From an uncultured Lachnospiraceae bacterium (GTDB taxonomy: Bacteria; Bacillota; Clostridia; Lachnospirales; Lachnospiraceae), in contig CAJUEI010000135.1 in assembly GCA_910585255.1 (NCBI GenBank), positions 1-10,216 on the forward strand: 10,216 nt of DNA. The letters run 5' to 3'. A program made the translations under genes and the position numbers. The notes beneath the pieces were generated by a model. That model had not been told where the DNA came from, made no database searches, and saw nothing but the letters and a program-made list of their open reading frames with translations. Positions 1-7,299 of the stretch are shown here, piece by piece (within the stretch, counting starts at the first letter, position 1; each line of letters opens with the position of its first letter).

Positions 1-107
1 GCAAGTAGCAAAGCGGATTGCGAATATCCGATTTGACCCTATCAAGGAAGTCCCCTGCTTCTAAGCCGCTAAAGCGAAAGCGATGGGTTGGGATTTCCTT
101 TGACCCA
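1..107. repeat. Hairpin repeat, copy 1 (possible IS200/IS605-type end remnant)
   Basis: Two blocks also occur near 5338-5451 in reverse complement. Block 1 (1-37, GCAAGTAGC...GATTTGAC) matches the complement of 5338-5374 with one difference by eye and contains the small palindrome CGGAT/ATCCG. Block 2 (about 38-107) begins TATCAAGGAAGTCCC and ends GGGATTTCCTTTGA, an imperfect inverted repeat around a loop containing TTCTAAGC...GCGAAAGCG. The layout recalls subterminal hairpins of IS200/IS605 elements, but no transposase or TnpB gene is visible, so this is inference. The block may continue left of the window. From 108 to 201 I see only T-rich DNA downstream of the pyrophosphorylase gene, without a convincing terminator. 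Confidence 0.5.
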
Positions 108-201
108 ATCTTATCGAACCATGCAACAAGTATTCACTATTTTTTCTTTTGTCGATTTGTTTTTCTTATTCTATTTCTTTTATTCTTTTGTTTGGATTGT
201 T

Positions 202-1434
202 TTATAATTCTACTCCGTTTTCTTTTAATAATTTTTGTGCACTTTCTACCGAATCAATCCCTGTCCGGTTTTTAATTGGGGCAAATTCCTTGTTTCGTAC
301 CACTTCAAACGGCAGACAACTGTCGGCAAGATGAATCATATCCAATACTAATGTTTCAAATTTATAGCCGTTTGGCTGCTCTGGTTTAACCAGATTACCG
401 GAATCGTCTAGATAAGGAATCTTTTTTTCTACGATATGCAGCGGCATCTGTTTGCTTACAATCCTTTTTAATTCTTCTACACAAAACAGATAATTTAAAA
501 TCACTCCAAAATTATAAGCCGGTTCTCCGTCTGCATCTTTGGCATCCATTAATTCCTGTGTTAATTCATAATATTCTACAATAGAAGGTTTGCCGTCTTC
601 TAAACAAATCACGCCTACCTTTTCATCCGGGGCTGCTTTTCGTACAACCTTTGCCCCAACTGTACACCGTGCGGCTATCGTTGCCCCAAGAAAGACCGGA
701 TCGGCTATTCTTTGCAAAACATTGTCTACTGCAAATACATTCAGCCACTCGATTCCTTCCTGTTCTGCAATCGCCAACGCCCCGCAGCGATCCATAGAGG
801 AAAACCACCCTCCATTTCCATTGGGAGAGGCAGATAACTTTCCTTTTTCTTCCATATAAATCTTTCCATTATAATCAGTTGCAGGTGCCATTTCCTGAAT
901 AAAAAAAGTAATATAAAATGGATCGTATCCAAAATATTGCTTCTCTTTTAAAAACTTCTGTGTTATTTCATTATTTTTTTCGCTTGTCATAATAAATAGA
1001 CGAATCCACGATCCGGTATCCTCTACTACATCCAATAAATTCCGAATAATCCGCTCAAAAATATATACTTCTTTTGTAAGTCCAATCGAATACATCCCCT
1101 TTGGCTCATCCGATCCCAGCCTGGTTCCCATACCGCCTGCCAGCAGTACTGCACCAACTTTTCCCTCTTCAATCGCTTTTACCCCAATCTGGCGAAATTC
1201 GGCTTTTCGTGCTTCAATTTCTTTTAACTGCATAGCGGCAAGCGGTGTAATCTTTCCCTTATGGAGTCCTTCTTTAGAATGATTTTGCTGAATTCGTTCT
1301 ATCATCGGAAAATCAATACCAGCAATCTGCTTTAACAATGCTTCTTTTTGTTCTGCCGAAAGTTCTTCATAATAGCGTAATATATGTTCCTGTCCGTATT
1401 TTTTTAATAATTGTTCTGCTTCTTCTTTTTTCAT
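202..1434 (-). CDS. UDPGP-family UTP:sugar-1-phosphate uridylyltransferase (UDP-N-acetylhexosamine pyrophosphorylase-like)
   Basis: This 410-residue cytoplasmic enzyme probably joins UTP to a hexosamine- or hexose-1-phosphate, giving a UDP-sugar and pyrophosphate. The nucleotide-binding signature LLAGGMGTRLG...PKG lies at residues 97-113. SPNGNGG (203-209), AVDN (235-238), VEYYE (286-290) and NGYKFETLVLDM (355-366) follow in the order seen in eukaryotic-type UAP1/AGX enzymes. They are unlike bacterial GlmU or GalU, and the acetyltransferase domain of GlmU is absent. The ATG start is preceded by AAAGGAAAA. The gene lies 81 nt downstream of mutS on the same strand with no terminator between, so cotranscription is likely. 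The family is clear; the sugar (GlcNAc, GalNAc or glucose) cannot be told from sequence. Confidence 0.9.
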   Translation of the reverse strand: MKKEEAEQLLKKYGQEHILRYYEELSAEQKEALLKQIAGIDFPMIERIQQNHSKEGLHKGKITPLAAMQLKEIEARKAEFRQIGVKAIEEGKVGAVLLAGGMGTRLGSDEPKGMYSIGLTKEVYIFERIIRNLLDVVEDTGSWIRLFIMTSEKNNEITQKFLKEKQYFGYDPFYITFFIQEMAPATDYNGKIYMEEKGKLSASPNGNGGWFSSMDRCGALAIAEQEGIEWLNVFAVDNVLQRIADPVFLGATIAARCTVGAKVVRKAAPDEKVGVICLEDGKPSIVEYYELTQELMDAKDADGEPAYNFGVILNYLFCVEELKRIVSKQMPLHIVEKKIPYLDDSGNLVKPEQPNGYKFETLVLDMIHLADSCLPFEVVRNKEFAPIKNRTGIDSVESAQKLLKENGVEL

Positions 1435-1515
1435 CGTTGTTTTTCCTTTTATTTTTTATTTCTTTTATTATCATTTTTTCTGTCTTATCCATTTTGTTTC
1501 TCTCTTATTTACCAG

Positions 1516-4167
1516 TTACCAGCGGTTTTTTATCTTATTTTGCAACTGATACAGATAATTTAACGCTTCAATCGGTGTAAAAATTCCCAGATTCATCTCT
1601 GAAATCTCCTGAATAATCGCATCATCCTTTACTGTATCAAAAAGTGAAATCTGACCCAAATCGACTTCCTCTGTCTTTCTTTTTTTCTTCTCTGGTTCAC
1701 TCTGTTTTTCCTGTACCGCAATATTTTTTGCCCGTTCGGCAATATCTGCATCACTTAATTCCTCTAAAAGTTCCTTTGCCCGCTCAATCACACTGTCCGG
1801 CACACCGGCAAGTTTTGCTACCTGAATTCCATAGCTTTTATCGGCTCCGCCTTTAATAATCTTCCGAAGAAAAACAATATCATCCCCCTGCTCCTTAACA
1901 GCAATGCAATAATTATTCACTCCGCTTAATTTCCCCTCTAATTCCGTTAATTCATGATAATGTGTAGCAAATAAGGTCTTTGCCCCAAGCAGTTTTGAAT
2001 TGCTGATATGCTCTACCACTGCCCAGGCAATACTTAAACCGTCAAATGTACTTGTTCCCCGTCCAATCTCATCTAATACAATCAGTGAACGAGCTGTAGC
2101 ATTTCGAAGTATATTCGCAACTTCCGTCATCTCTACCATAAAAGTACTTTGCCCGGAAGCTAAATCATCGGATGCCCCTACCCTTGTAAAAATTCGATCA
2201 CAGATACTGATATCGGCAGATTCGGCAGGTACAAAACTCCCGATTTGTGCAAGTAAAACAATCAGTGCCGTCTGCCGCATATAAGTAGACTTCCCTGCCA
2301 TATTGGGTCCAGTAATAATAGCAATTCGATTGGAATGATTGTCCAAAAGCGTATCATTTGCCACAAACATATCATTTGGAATCATCCGCTCTACCACCGG
2401 ATGCCGTCCATTTTTAATCTGTATTCGTCCCTTTTCATTGATTTTTGGTCGTACAAACTGATTCTGCTCCGCCACATAGGAAAAAGAAGCAAAAACATCT
2501 AACTGTGCCACTGCCTTTGCCGTATTCCGAATCCGAACCACTTCATCTGCTATCTTATCCCGCACTGCACAAAACAAATCGTACTCTAATGTCACTAATC
2601 GATCCTCTGCACCAAGAATCATATCTTCTAATTCTTTTAACTCTGGTGTAATATAGCGTTCCGCATTGCTTAAGGTCTGTTTTCTCATATAATTTTCCGG
2701 CACCAAATGCTGAAACGAATTCGTCACTTCCAGATAATATCCAAAAACCCGATTATATTTAATCTTTAAATTTTTAATCCCCGTGCGTTCCCGCTCTTTT
2801 GCCTCTAAATCAGCAATCCAGTTTTTCCCCTCTGTCTTTGCATTACGCAGCTTATCTACCTCTTCATGATATCCGGTTTTAATAATTCCCCCTTCCCGAA
2901 TCACAATTGGCGGTTCTTCTGTAATCGCACTTTTAATTAATGCTGCCAAATCCTCTAACGGATCCATCTGCTCCTGCAGTTCTTTTAACAATTCTCCATG
3001 AAAATCTGACAGTAGTGTATGAATCGGAGGAAGCATCTCTAAAGAAGTCTGAAATGCAATTAAATCCCTAGGATTTGCCGTCTTATAACTAATTCGCCCA
3101 ATCAGCCGCTCTAAATCATAAATCGAATTAAGATATTCCCGAATCTCTTCTCTGGTAATCAGATTTTGATTGAATTCTTCAATCGCTTCCTGACGCCGTT
3201 CAATTTCTCTTTTCTCAATCAGAGGCTGTTCAATATAGTTCCGCAGCATCCGTGCTCCCATAGCCGTCTTCGTTTTATCCAATACCCAAAGCAGAGAACC
3301 TCTTTTCTGCTTTTCTCTTAACGTCTCCACCAATTCCAAATTTCTTCTGGTAGAAGTATCAATCAGCATATATCTTGCGGTAGAATATGGAATCAATGTG
3401 GTTAAATGAGGCAGAGAATTTTTCTGTGTTTCCAGTAAATATAAAAGCAAAGAACCTGCCGCAATTATACCGCAGTCATATGACTCTAATCCAAGTCCGT
3501 TTAGGCTTACCATATGGAAATGCTCTTTTAAAGAGCGAGTACAAGTCTCTTCGTCAAAATACCACGAATCCAAAGAAGAAACGGCAATTCCATAGTGTCC
3601 CCGAATCTCCTCTATATCAACACCGCTTACATAAAATGCTTGATTACAGATCATTTCAGAAGGCTGAAATTTATGTATTTCATCAAACAAAGCCCGCAAA
3701 GAATTGACCTCTGTTACATAATAATCACCCGTTGTAATATCTGCAATAGAGATTCCATATACATCATCTATATAGACAACTGACATCAAATAATTGTTTT
3801 TCGACTCATCCAAAGCCTCCGTACTAATGGTAGTTCCGGGTGTTACTACCCGAATTACCTCCCGCTTTACAATCCCCTTTACCTGCCGTGGATCCTCCAT
3901 CTGTTCGCAGATGGCAACCTTATATCCCTTTTTTACCAACCGATTTAAATAGGCATCCACTGCATGATAAGGAACACCGCACATCGGTGCTCGCTCTTCT
4001 AATCCGCAGTTTTTGCCAGTTAGTGTAATCTCTAGTTCCTTTGAAACAGTCAGTGCATCTTCAAAAAACATCTCATAAAAATCACCCAAACGGTAAAACA
4101 AAATACAGTCGGGATACTGTTTTTTTGTTTCCATATACTGCTGCATCATTGGTGTTAATTGTGCCAC
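1516..4167 (-). CDS. mutS: DNA mismatch repair protein MutS
   Basis: MutS finds mispaired bases and small loops in new DNA and starts repair through an ATP-driven clamp. The protein has 883 residues, normal for the family. The N-terminal mismatch-reading motif is GDFYEMF, with the wedge residues Phe30 and Glu32. The ATPase domain carries Walker A GPNMAGKST (620-628), Walker B ending Asp699-Glu700, the GRGTSTFDG signature, and ATHYHE at 734-739. QISLFD at 839-844 fits a sliding-clamp binding motif, preceded by a basic linker EKKKRK. The start is GTG, chosen because AAGGAG lies about 10 nt upstream and the protein then begins MAQLTPMMQQY as expected. No mutL follows, unlike many Clostridia; a UDP-sugar pyrophosphorylase gene takes that place. 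The gene is intact. Confidence 0.98.
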   Translation of the reverse strand: MAQLTPMMQQYMETKKQYPDCILFYRLGDFYEMFFEDALTVSKELEITLTGKNCGLEERAPMCGVPYHAVDAYLNRLVKKGYKVAICEQMEDPRQVKGIVKREVIRVVTPGTTISTEALDESKNNYLMSVVYIDDVYGISIADITTGDYYVTEVNSLRALFDEIHKFQPSEMICNQAFYVSGVDIEEIRGHYGIAVSSLDSWYFDEETCTRSLKEHFHMVSLNGLGLESYDCGIIAAGSLLLYLLETQKNSLPHLTTLIPYSTARYMLIDTSTRRNLELVETLREKQKRGSLLWVLDKTKTAMGARMLRNYIEQPLIEKREIERRQEAIEEFNQNLITREEIREYLNSIYDLERLIGRISYKTANPRDLIAFQTSLEMLPPIHTLLSDFHGELLKELQEQMDPLEDLAALIKSAITEEPPIVIREGGIIKTGYHEEVDKLRNAKTEGKNWIADLEAKERERTGIKNLKIKYNRVFGYYLEVTNSFQHLVPENYMRKQTLSNAERYITPELKELEDMILGAEDRLVTLEYDLFCAVRDKIADEVVRIRNTAKAVAQLDVFASFSYVAEQNQFVRPKINEKGRIQIKNGRHPVVERMIPNDMFVANDTLLDNHSNRIAIITGPNMAGKSTYMRQTALIVLLAQIGSFVPAESADISICDRIFTRVGASDDLASGQSTFMVEMTEVANILRNATARSLIVLDEIGRGTSTFDGLSIAWAVVEHISNSKLLGAKTLFATHYHELTELEGKLSGVNNYCIAVKEQGDDIVFLRKIIKGGADKSYGIQVAKLAGVPDSVIERAKELLEELSDADIAERAKNIAVQEKQSEPEKKKRKTEEVDLGQISLFDTVKDDAIIQEISEMNLGIFTPIEALNYLYQLQNKIKNRW

Positions 4168-4253
4168 AATTTCTTGCTCCTTTTCTTAATTTTTATCAAA
4201 TTATCCTGTTATAGACTGTAAGTAATATAACTATCTTCTTTTTCTGTTCTTCT

Positions 4254-4262
4254 ATTATATCA
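4254..4262 (-). promoter_or_regulatory. Probable mutS promoter, extended -10
   Basis: Read on the minus strand the bases are TGATATAAT, a perfect TATAAT with a TGn extension, about 87 nt before the GTG start of mutS. The hexamer 17 nt further upstream is a poor -35 match, so the extended -10 would carry recognition. It lies between structured element A and mutS, which gives mutS a promoter independent of miaB. Confidence 0.6.
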
Positions 4263-4360
4263 TAGAAAAAGAAAGGAATCTATCTTTTTTGCTATATCAA
4301 ATTGTGTAAATTTATATCCTAACTGGTTTAACAAACGGAATCGTTTGGGAAATTTGGGGA

Positions 4361-4605
4361 GGACGCCAGAGTATGGTATTTGGACACTGTTCCGCTCTCC
4401 GAAAAGTAAGAAGTTCTAAGACTTCTGCATCTATATTCATCCACCCGGACGGAACGGCACGCAATTCGCCTCTGCAGGAGGCTAAACACGTGCCTTTTTT
4501 TGTCATCAGAAGATGACAAAAAATCCTAGAGGATCGACAGAAGTCTAAGAACTTCTAACTTTTCTCCGAAGTCACAGTGCCCAAATACCATACTCTGGCT
4601 GTTTC
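4361..4605 (-). ncRNA. Structured non-coding element, copy A (candidate RNA family with variable closing stem)
   Basis: The minus-strand element starts GAAACAGCCAGAG (4605 to 4593) and ends CTCTGGCGTCC (4371 to 4361). The outer stem arms are TATGGTATTTGGGCA (4592-4578) and TGTCCAAATACCATA (4386-4372), fully paired with one G.U. Inside come a 27-nt inverted pair (AGAAGT/ACTTCT type), GATCC/GGATT, TTTTTTGTCATC/GATGACAAAAAA, and GGCACG...CGTGCC enclosing GCCTC/GAGGC. The core matches copy B at all but about five of 135 positions by hand count, while the outer stem is unrelated. It lies on the mutS strand, upstream of the mutS promoter. There is no coding potential, no transposase and no obvious target duplication. 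RNA function is inferred from covariation; a hairpin DNA element is the alternative. Confidence 0.7.
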
Positions 4606-4883
4606 TACCACAATATACTTATAATTTTTTCTCCCTTCTACTGCAGAGCAACAATAAGGTAATTGAGCCAGATTCTGTAATAAGATATAGAGCAACTGTG
4701 TTATGCTTCTTTCCGAAATTTAAAAGGCAGCCAATCGCTAATGCCTGGCAGGATTATTATGCAAGCTGTCAAATACAATTTTATGATGGAACTCCTGATA
4801 TCATTCAAAAGCTATATGAAATTACAGAAAAGAAACCTATTGAGATTATACAAGAATTGTGCTTATGTTCTTATGACACATAA
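4606..4883 (+). pseudogene. Unrecognised ORF remnant truncated by element A
   Basis: An open frame runs leftwards without a stop into element A and ends at the TAA at 4881-4883. The readable part includes the segments KFKRQPIANAWQDYYASC and IIQKLYEITEKKPIEIIQEL, which look protein-like (mixed helix-forming sequence with no low-complexity bias). A GTG at 4698 could be an internal start, but I see no good ribosome binding site there. I do not recognise the family. The most economical reading is the 3' part of a gene whose 5' end was replaced when element A arrived. It could also be a chance frame. Confidence 0.35.
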
Positions 4884-4930
4884 AAAAATGTCTTCGATAC
4901 TTTAACTCTCCTACTGCCTCGTTCCGAAAA

Positions 4931-5128
4931 GTGGTTACAATGACAGCAGTTTTTGACATAAGAGCAGCCACTTTCACTGCACTTACCTCTCATACTGCCC
5001 TTCTGAATGAAATGGAATCTAGAATTGGTCACTCTTTCAATCCAGATAAGATAAAATGTCCTTACGGGCACTGCCTCTTCTGTAAATCAGACAAGAAAGA
5101 CCATATTTTTTGTATTTTTTGTACTTAA
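4931..5128 (+). pseudogene. Second unrecognised short ORF or remnant with a Cys-rich tail
   Basis: A 65-codon frame from a GTG codon ends at a TAA near 5128. The frame stays open leftwards past 4895, in a different register from the preceding remnant, so a frameshifted continuation of one ancestral gene is possible. The C-terminal part has CPYGHCLFC and a final CIFC, four to five cysteines spaced like a small metal-binding site. No ribosome binding site supports the GTG. I do not recognise it; it may be decayed coding sequence or chance. Confidence 0.25.
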
Positions 5129-5337
5129 TTAAAAAATTTCTTATGTATTCTAAATAACCAGGAATAAATTAGGAAACCGCTACCCTGTCATGGGTACGTT
5201 CTGTATAGAAATTGTACTATGTTTTATCTAAAATGCAACGGAATTGCTATTCATATATTTTAATTTTCTACCACCAGTTGAATTTGTATAATGAACTAAC
5301 CAACACGGTTATCGTTTTTTCGGTTTTTTGTGATAAA
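5129..5337. other. Non-coding stretch inside the island, with a weak terminator-like site
   Basis: No gene is supported here. A short palindrome TACCC/GGGTA lies near 5190. TAACC (5297-5301) pairs with GGTTA (5307-5311) and is followed by TCG and a T run at 5314-5320, which could be a weak plus-strand terminator. Its five-base-pair stem is short, so I give it little weight. Confidence 0.3.
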
Positions 5338-5454
5338 GTCAAATCGGATATTCGCAATCCGCTTCGCTACTTGCTCATAACCTCATCAAGGAAGTCCCAA
5401 CCCACCGCTTTCGCCTTCACAGCTTAGAAACGGGAGACTTCCTTGATGAGGTTA
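5338..5454. repeat. Hairpin repeat, copy 2, with a 19-bp perfect stem
   Basis: Block 1 (5338-5374) is the reverse complement of 1-37 with one difference. Block 2 is bounded by a perfect inverted repeat: TAACCTCATCAAGGAAGTC (5378-5396) pairs with 5436-5454. Its loop holds CCCAACCCACCGCTTTCGCC...AAACGGG. Block 2 matches the complement of about 38-105 at roughly 80 percent by eye, but the block order differs from a simple inversion of copy 1. Block 1 therefore lies on opposite sides of block 2 in the two copies. This fits an IS200/IS605-like terminal hairpin or a small hairpin MITE, with no transposase present. Confidence 0.55.
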
Positions 5455-5489
5455 AAATATCAGGTAAAAAACAGAGCTACCAACAGAAA

Positions 5490-5746
5490 GAAACAGCCAG
5501 AGTTTGGAAGTAATTCCTTTCCGCTGTGACTTCGTAGGAAAGTTAGAAGTTCTTAGACTTCTGTCAATCCTCTAGGATTTTTTGTCATCTTCTGATGACA
5601 AAAAAAGGCACGTGTTTAGCCTCCTGCAGAGGCGAATTGCGTGCCGCTCCGTCCGGCTGGAAAAATGTAAATTCAGAAGTCTTAGAACTTCTTACTTTCC
5701 AGAGAGCGGAACAGCGGAAAGGAATTACTTCCAAACTCTAGCGTCC
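5490..5746 (+). ncRNA. Structured non-coding element, copy B (candidate RNA family with variable closing stem)
   Basis: Complete 257-bp plus-strand copy. The conserved opening GAAACAGCCAGAG (5490-5502) is followed by a variable arm (5503-5523), then CTGTGACTTCG. At the far end GAGAGCGGAACAG (5702-5714) precedes the other arm (5715-5735), an exact 21-bp complement, then CTCTAGCGTCC. Inner helices are 5537-5563 with 5674-5700 (25 of 27 pairs), AATCC/GGATT (5566-5579), a 12-bp TTTTTTGTCATC/GATGACAAAAAA hairpin (5578-5605), and GGCACG/CGTGCC (5607-5645) around GCCTC/GAGGC. The upstream CTACCAACAGAAAG is shared with copy C. The element is inverted relative to copy A and ends about 50 nt before the DUF4253 promoter. 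I do not recognise the family. Confidence 0.72.
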
Positions 5747-5797
5747 CCCTCTCCCCACCCCAACCTCCAATTCCCCCTTCTCTTCCCCAAAATAATA

Positions 5798-5826
5798 TTG
5801 ACAAAAATCCAGAAAAATATTACGAT
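5798..5826 (+). promoter_or_regulatory. Promoter of the DUF4253 gene
   Basis: TTGACA at 5798-5803 and TACGAT at 5821-5826 are separated by 17 nt, a near-ideal sigma-A arrangement. It lies 30 nt before the ATG, just past the end of element B, so the gene does not need readthrough from the element. Confidence 0.7.
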
Positions 5827-5855
5827 ATCATCAAATAAAGACAAGGAGAAAAAAC

Positions 5856-6635
5856 ATGCCCTCACCAATCTATAATGACTCAATTCAAGCTATTATTCAA
5901 GCAATAAACTGTCCCCATCAAGTATTCTTAGAAACCTCCACCCCAGAAGAAGTAAACCAAGCCTACCAAGAAGCACTTCTAAGAGGAAAAAAAGAAGGCT
6001 TTACCCCCATTTTAGTAGTAGCAGACCATATATTAGCAAGAGAACTCCCATCAACAAAAACGCAGTCAAAAGAATCCATCCTGCAAAAAAACCTAAATGG
6101 AGAAGAACTCCTAAAAACTTGGTATCACGAGTCGGAAAATCATTTGAAAACTTGGTATGGAATCTACGGCAAAGGCAAAAATTTTACAGAATTACTAAAA
6201 GAAGAAACTGCCTCTGATTCCGACAGCAAACCCCCAAAAAAATATAACCCTTTCCTCACTTCCTTTATCGGATTCCGAGGGAAGGACTATATTGACGAAA
6301 CCATTTTATTTGAAATTCCTGTTACCAATCCTTGGGAAGTCATTGCATGGGTACCAATCGGAGGCTGGAACCAATGTCCAAATGCACCGGAAATGCTGGC
6401 AATCTGTAAAAAATGGTACCAACAATGCGGTGCCGTTCCCGCAGTCCTCTCCCATGATACAATGGAATTTTTAATAGAACACCCCATTCAGGAAAAACAG
6501 ACCGCATATGAAATTGCAAAAGAACACTATGTATTCTGTCCAGACTGTCTCGATCAATGTACTGCAACCGGTACCCTTGCCGACATCGCCCATGCTATCT
6601 ATCAATCCTCAACCTGGTTTTTTTGGTGGGACTAA
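5856..6635 (+). CDS. DUF4253-domain protein
   Basis: This 259-residue protein is probably cytoplasmic, since no signal peptide or membrane segment is visible. The C-terminal half fits DUF4253: NPWEVIAWVPIGGWNQCP at 158-175, VPAVLSHDTMEFL, then CPDCLDQC (Cys228, Cys231, Cys235) and the closing WFFWWD at 254-259. The N-terminal part contains an LKTWY pentapeptide twice (86-90 and 97-101). The start is set by AAGGAG at 5843-5848 and the promoter just upstream. The function of DUF4253 is not established to my knowledge. It is the only plus-strand intact gene here and ends two bases from the convergent HAD gene. Its position next to element B and the island suggests it arrived with or beside mobile DNA, which is inference. 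Domain call from memory of the family. Confidence 0.85.
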   Translation: MPSPIYNDSIQAIIQAINCPHQVFLETSTPEEVNQAYQEALLRGKKEGFTPILVVADHILARELPSTKTQSKESILQKNLNGEELLKTWYHESENHLKTWYGIYGKGKNFTELLKEETASDSDSKPPKKYNPFLTSFIGFRGKDYIDETILFEIPVTNPWEVIAWVPIGGWNQCPNAPEMLAICKKWYQQCGAVPAVLSHDTMEFLIEHPIQEKQTAYEIAKEHYVFCPDCLDQCTATGTLADIAHAIYQSSTWFFWWD

Positions 6636-6637
6636 CT

Positions 6638-7237
6638 CTATTCCCTCAGCAGCCGCTCTAATTCCTCCCTTGCCTGTTTATAATTTTCAAATACAATCCC
6701 GGAAAATCCACAAGCGGCTGCTCCATCTACATTTTCTTTTCGATCATCTAAAAAAACAGCTTCCTCCGGTTTAATCTGATACTTTTCCGCCAGATATTGA
6801 TAAATTTTAGGATTCGGCTTTACCATCTCTACCTGATAAGAAATCACCATTCCATCCACATCTTTTAAAAACGGATAAACCTTTGCATTTGCTTCAAATG
6901 CCTGCTGCCCATAATTAGAAAGAATAAAAACCTGATATCCTCTTCGTTTTAAATCTAAAATCCACTGATGAGAATAGTCATATACTCCCGTTACAACCGT
7001 AATATGATCCCACAAAAAATCTACTTCCCGTTCCAACCCCGGAACAGCCCTTTTAAATAAATCCCGGATTTCCTCCTTTCCAATTGGTTTTGCATCACAC
7101 TGTTCCCATAAGCCAGAAAAAATATTACTCTGAAACCGTTCCATTACCTCTTTTGAAAATCCCAGCTTTTTCATTCCTTCTATTGGATGAAATTCCACCA
7201 AAACCTTACCTAAATCAAATACAACTGTTCGAATCAT
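6638..7237 (-). CDS. HAD-superfamily hydrolase, subfamily IA, YihX-like phosphatase
   Basis: A 199-residue cytoplasmic HAD enzyme that likely removes phosphate from a small sugar phosphate. Motif I is FDLGKVLV, with nucleophile Asp8 and Gly10 where most HAD phosphatases have the second Asp. This FDLGxV form is also found in YihX-type glucose-1-phosphate phosphatases. Motif II is ILSNYG (Ser107), motif III has Lys140 in KPNPKIYQY, and motif IV is FLDDRKENV (Asp164, Asp165). The ATG is preceded by AAAGGAT. It lies 80 nt downstream of miaB on the same strand with no terminator between, so it is probably cotranscribed. It converges with the DUF4253 gene with a two-base gap. The substrate is not determined by sequence. 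Confidence 0.9.
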   Translation of the reverse strand: MIRTVVFDLGKVLVEFHPIEGMKKLGFSKEVMERFQSNIFSGLWEQCDAKPIGKEEIRDLFKRAVPGLEREVDFLWDHITVVTGVYDYSHQWILDLKRRGYQVFILSNYGQQAFEANAKVYPFLKDVDGMVISYQVEMVKPNPKIYQYLAEKYQIKPEEAVFLDDRKENVDGAAACGFSGIVFENYKQAREELERLLRE

Positions 7238-7299
7238 CTTCTATCCTTTCTATTTTTATCCGCTTTCTCTTTTATTTATTTGTTTTATCTATAATCTAT

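Noticed and set aside
4332..4347. Small palindrome CAAACG/CGTTTG beside copy A
   Set aside because: Only six base pairs without a T run or a second copy; not enough to call a terminator or operator.
4312..4519. Minus-strand frames of about 64 codons inside copy A
   Set aside because: They fall in the palindromic core of the structured element, have no ribosome binding site, and the same peptide recurs in copy B only because the DNA repeats.
4361..4605. Riboswitch or T-box leader of mutS
   Set aside because: The element recurs in front of unrelated DNA, the mutS promoter lies downstream of it, and no T-box or known aptamer signature is visible.
5212..5427. 71-codon plus-strand frame ending in the hairpin repeat
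   Set aside because: Its C-terminal part comes from the non-coding hairpin repeat and it lacks a convincing ribosome binding site.
5582..5875. 97-codon plus-strand frame across copy B
   Set aside because: It covers the element core, promoter and start of the DUF4253 gene; the frame is a by-product of the repeat.
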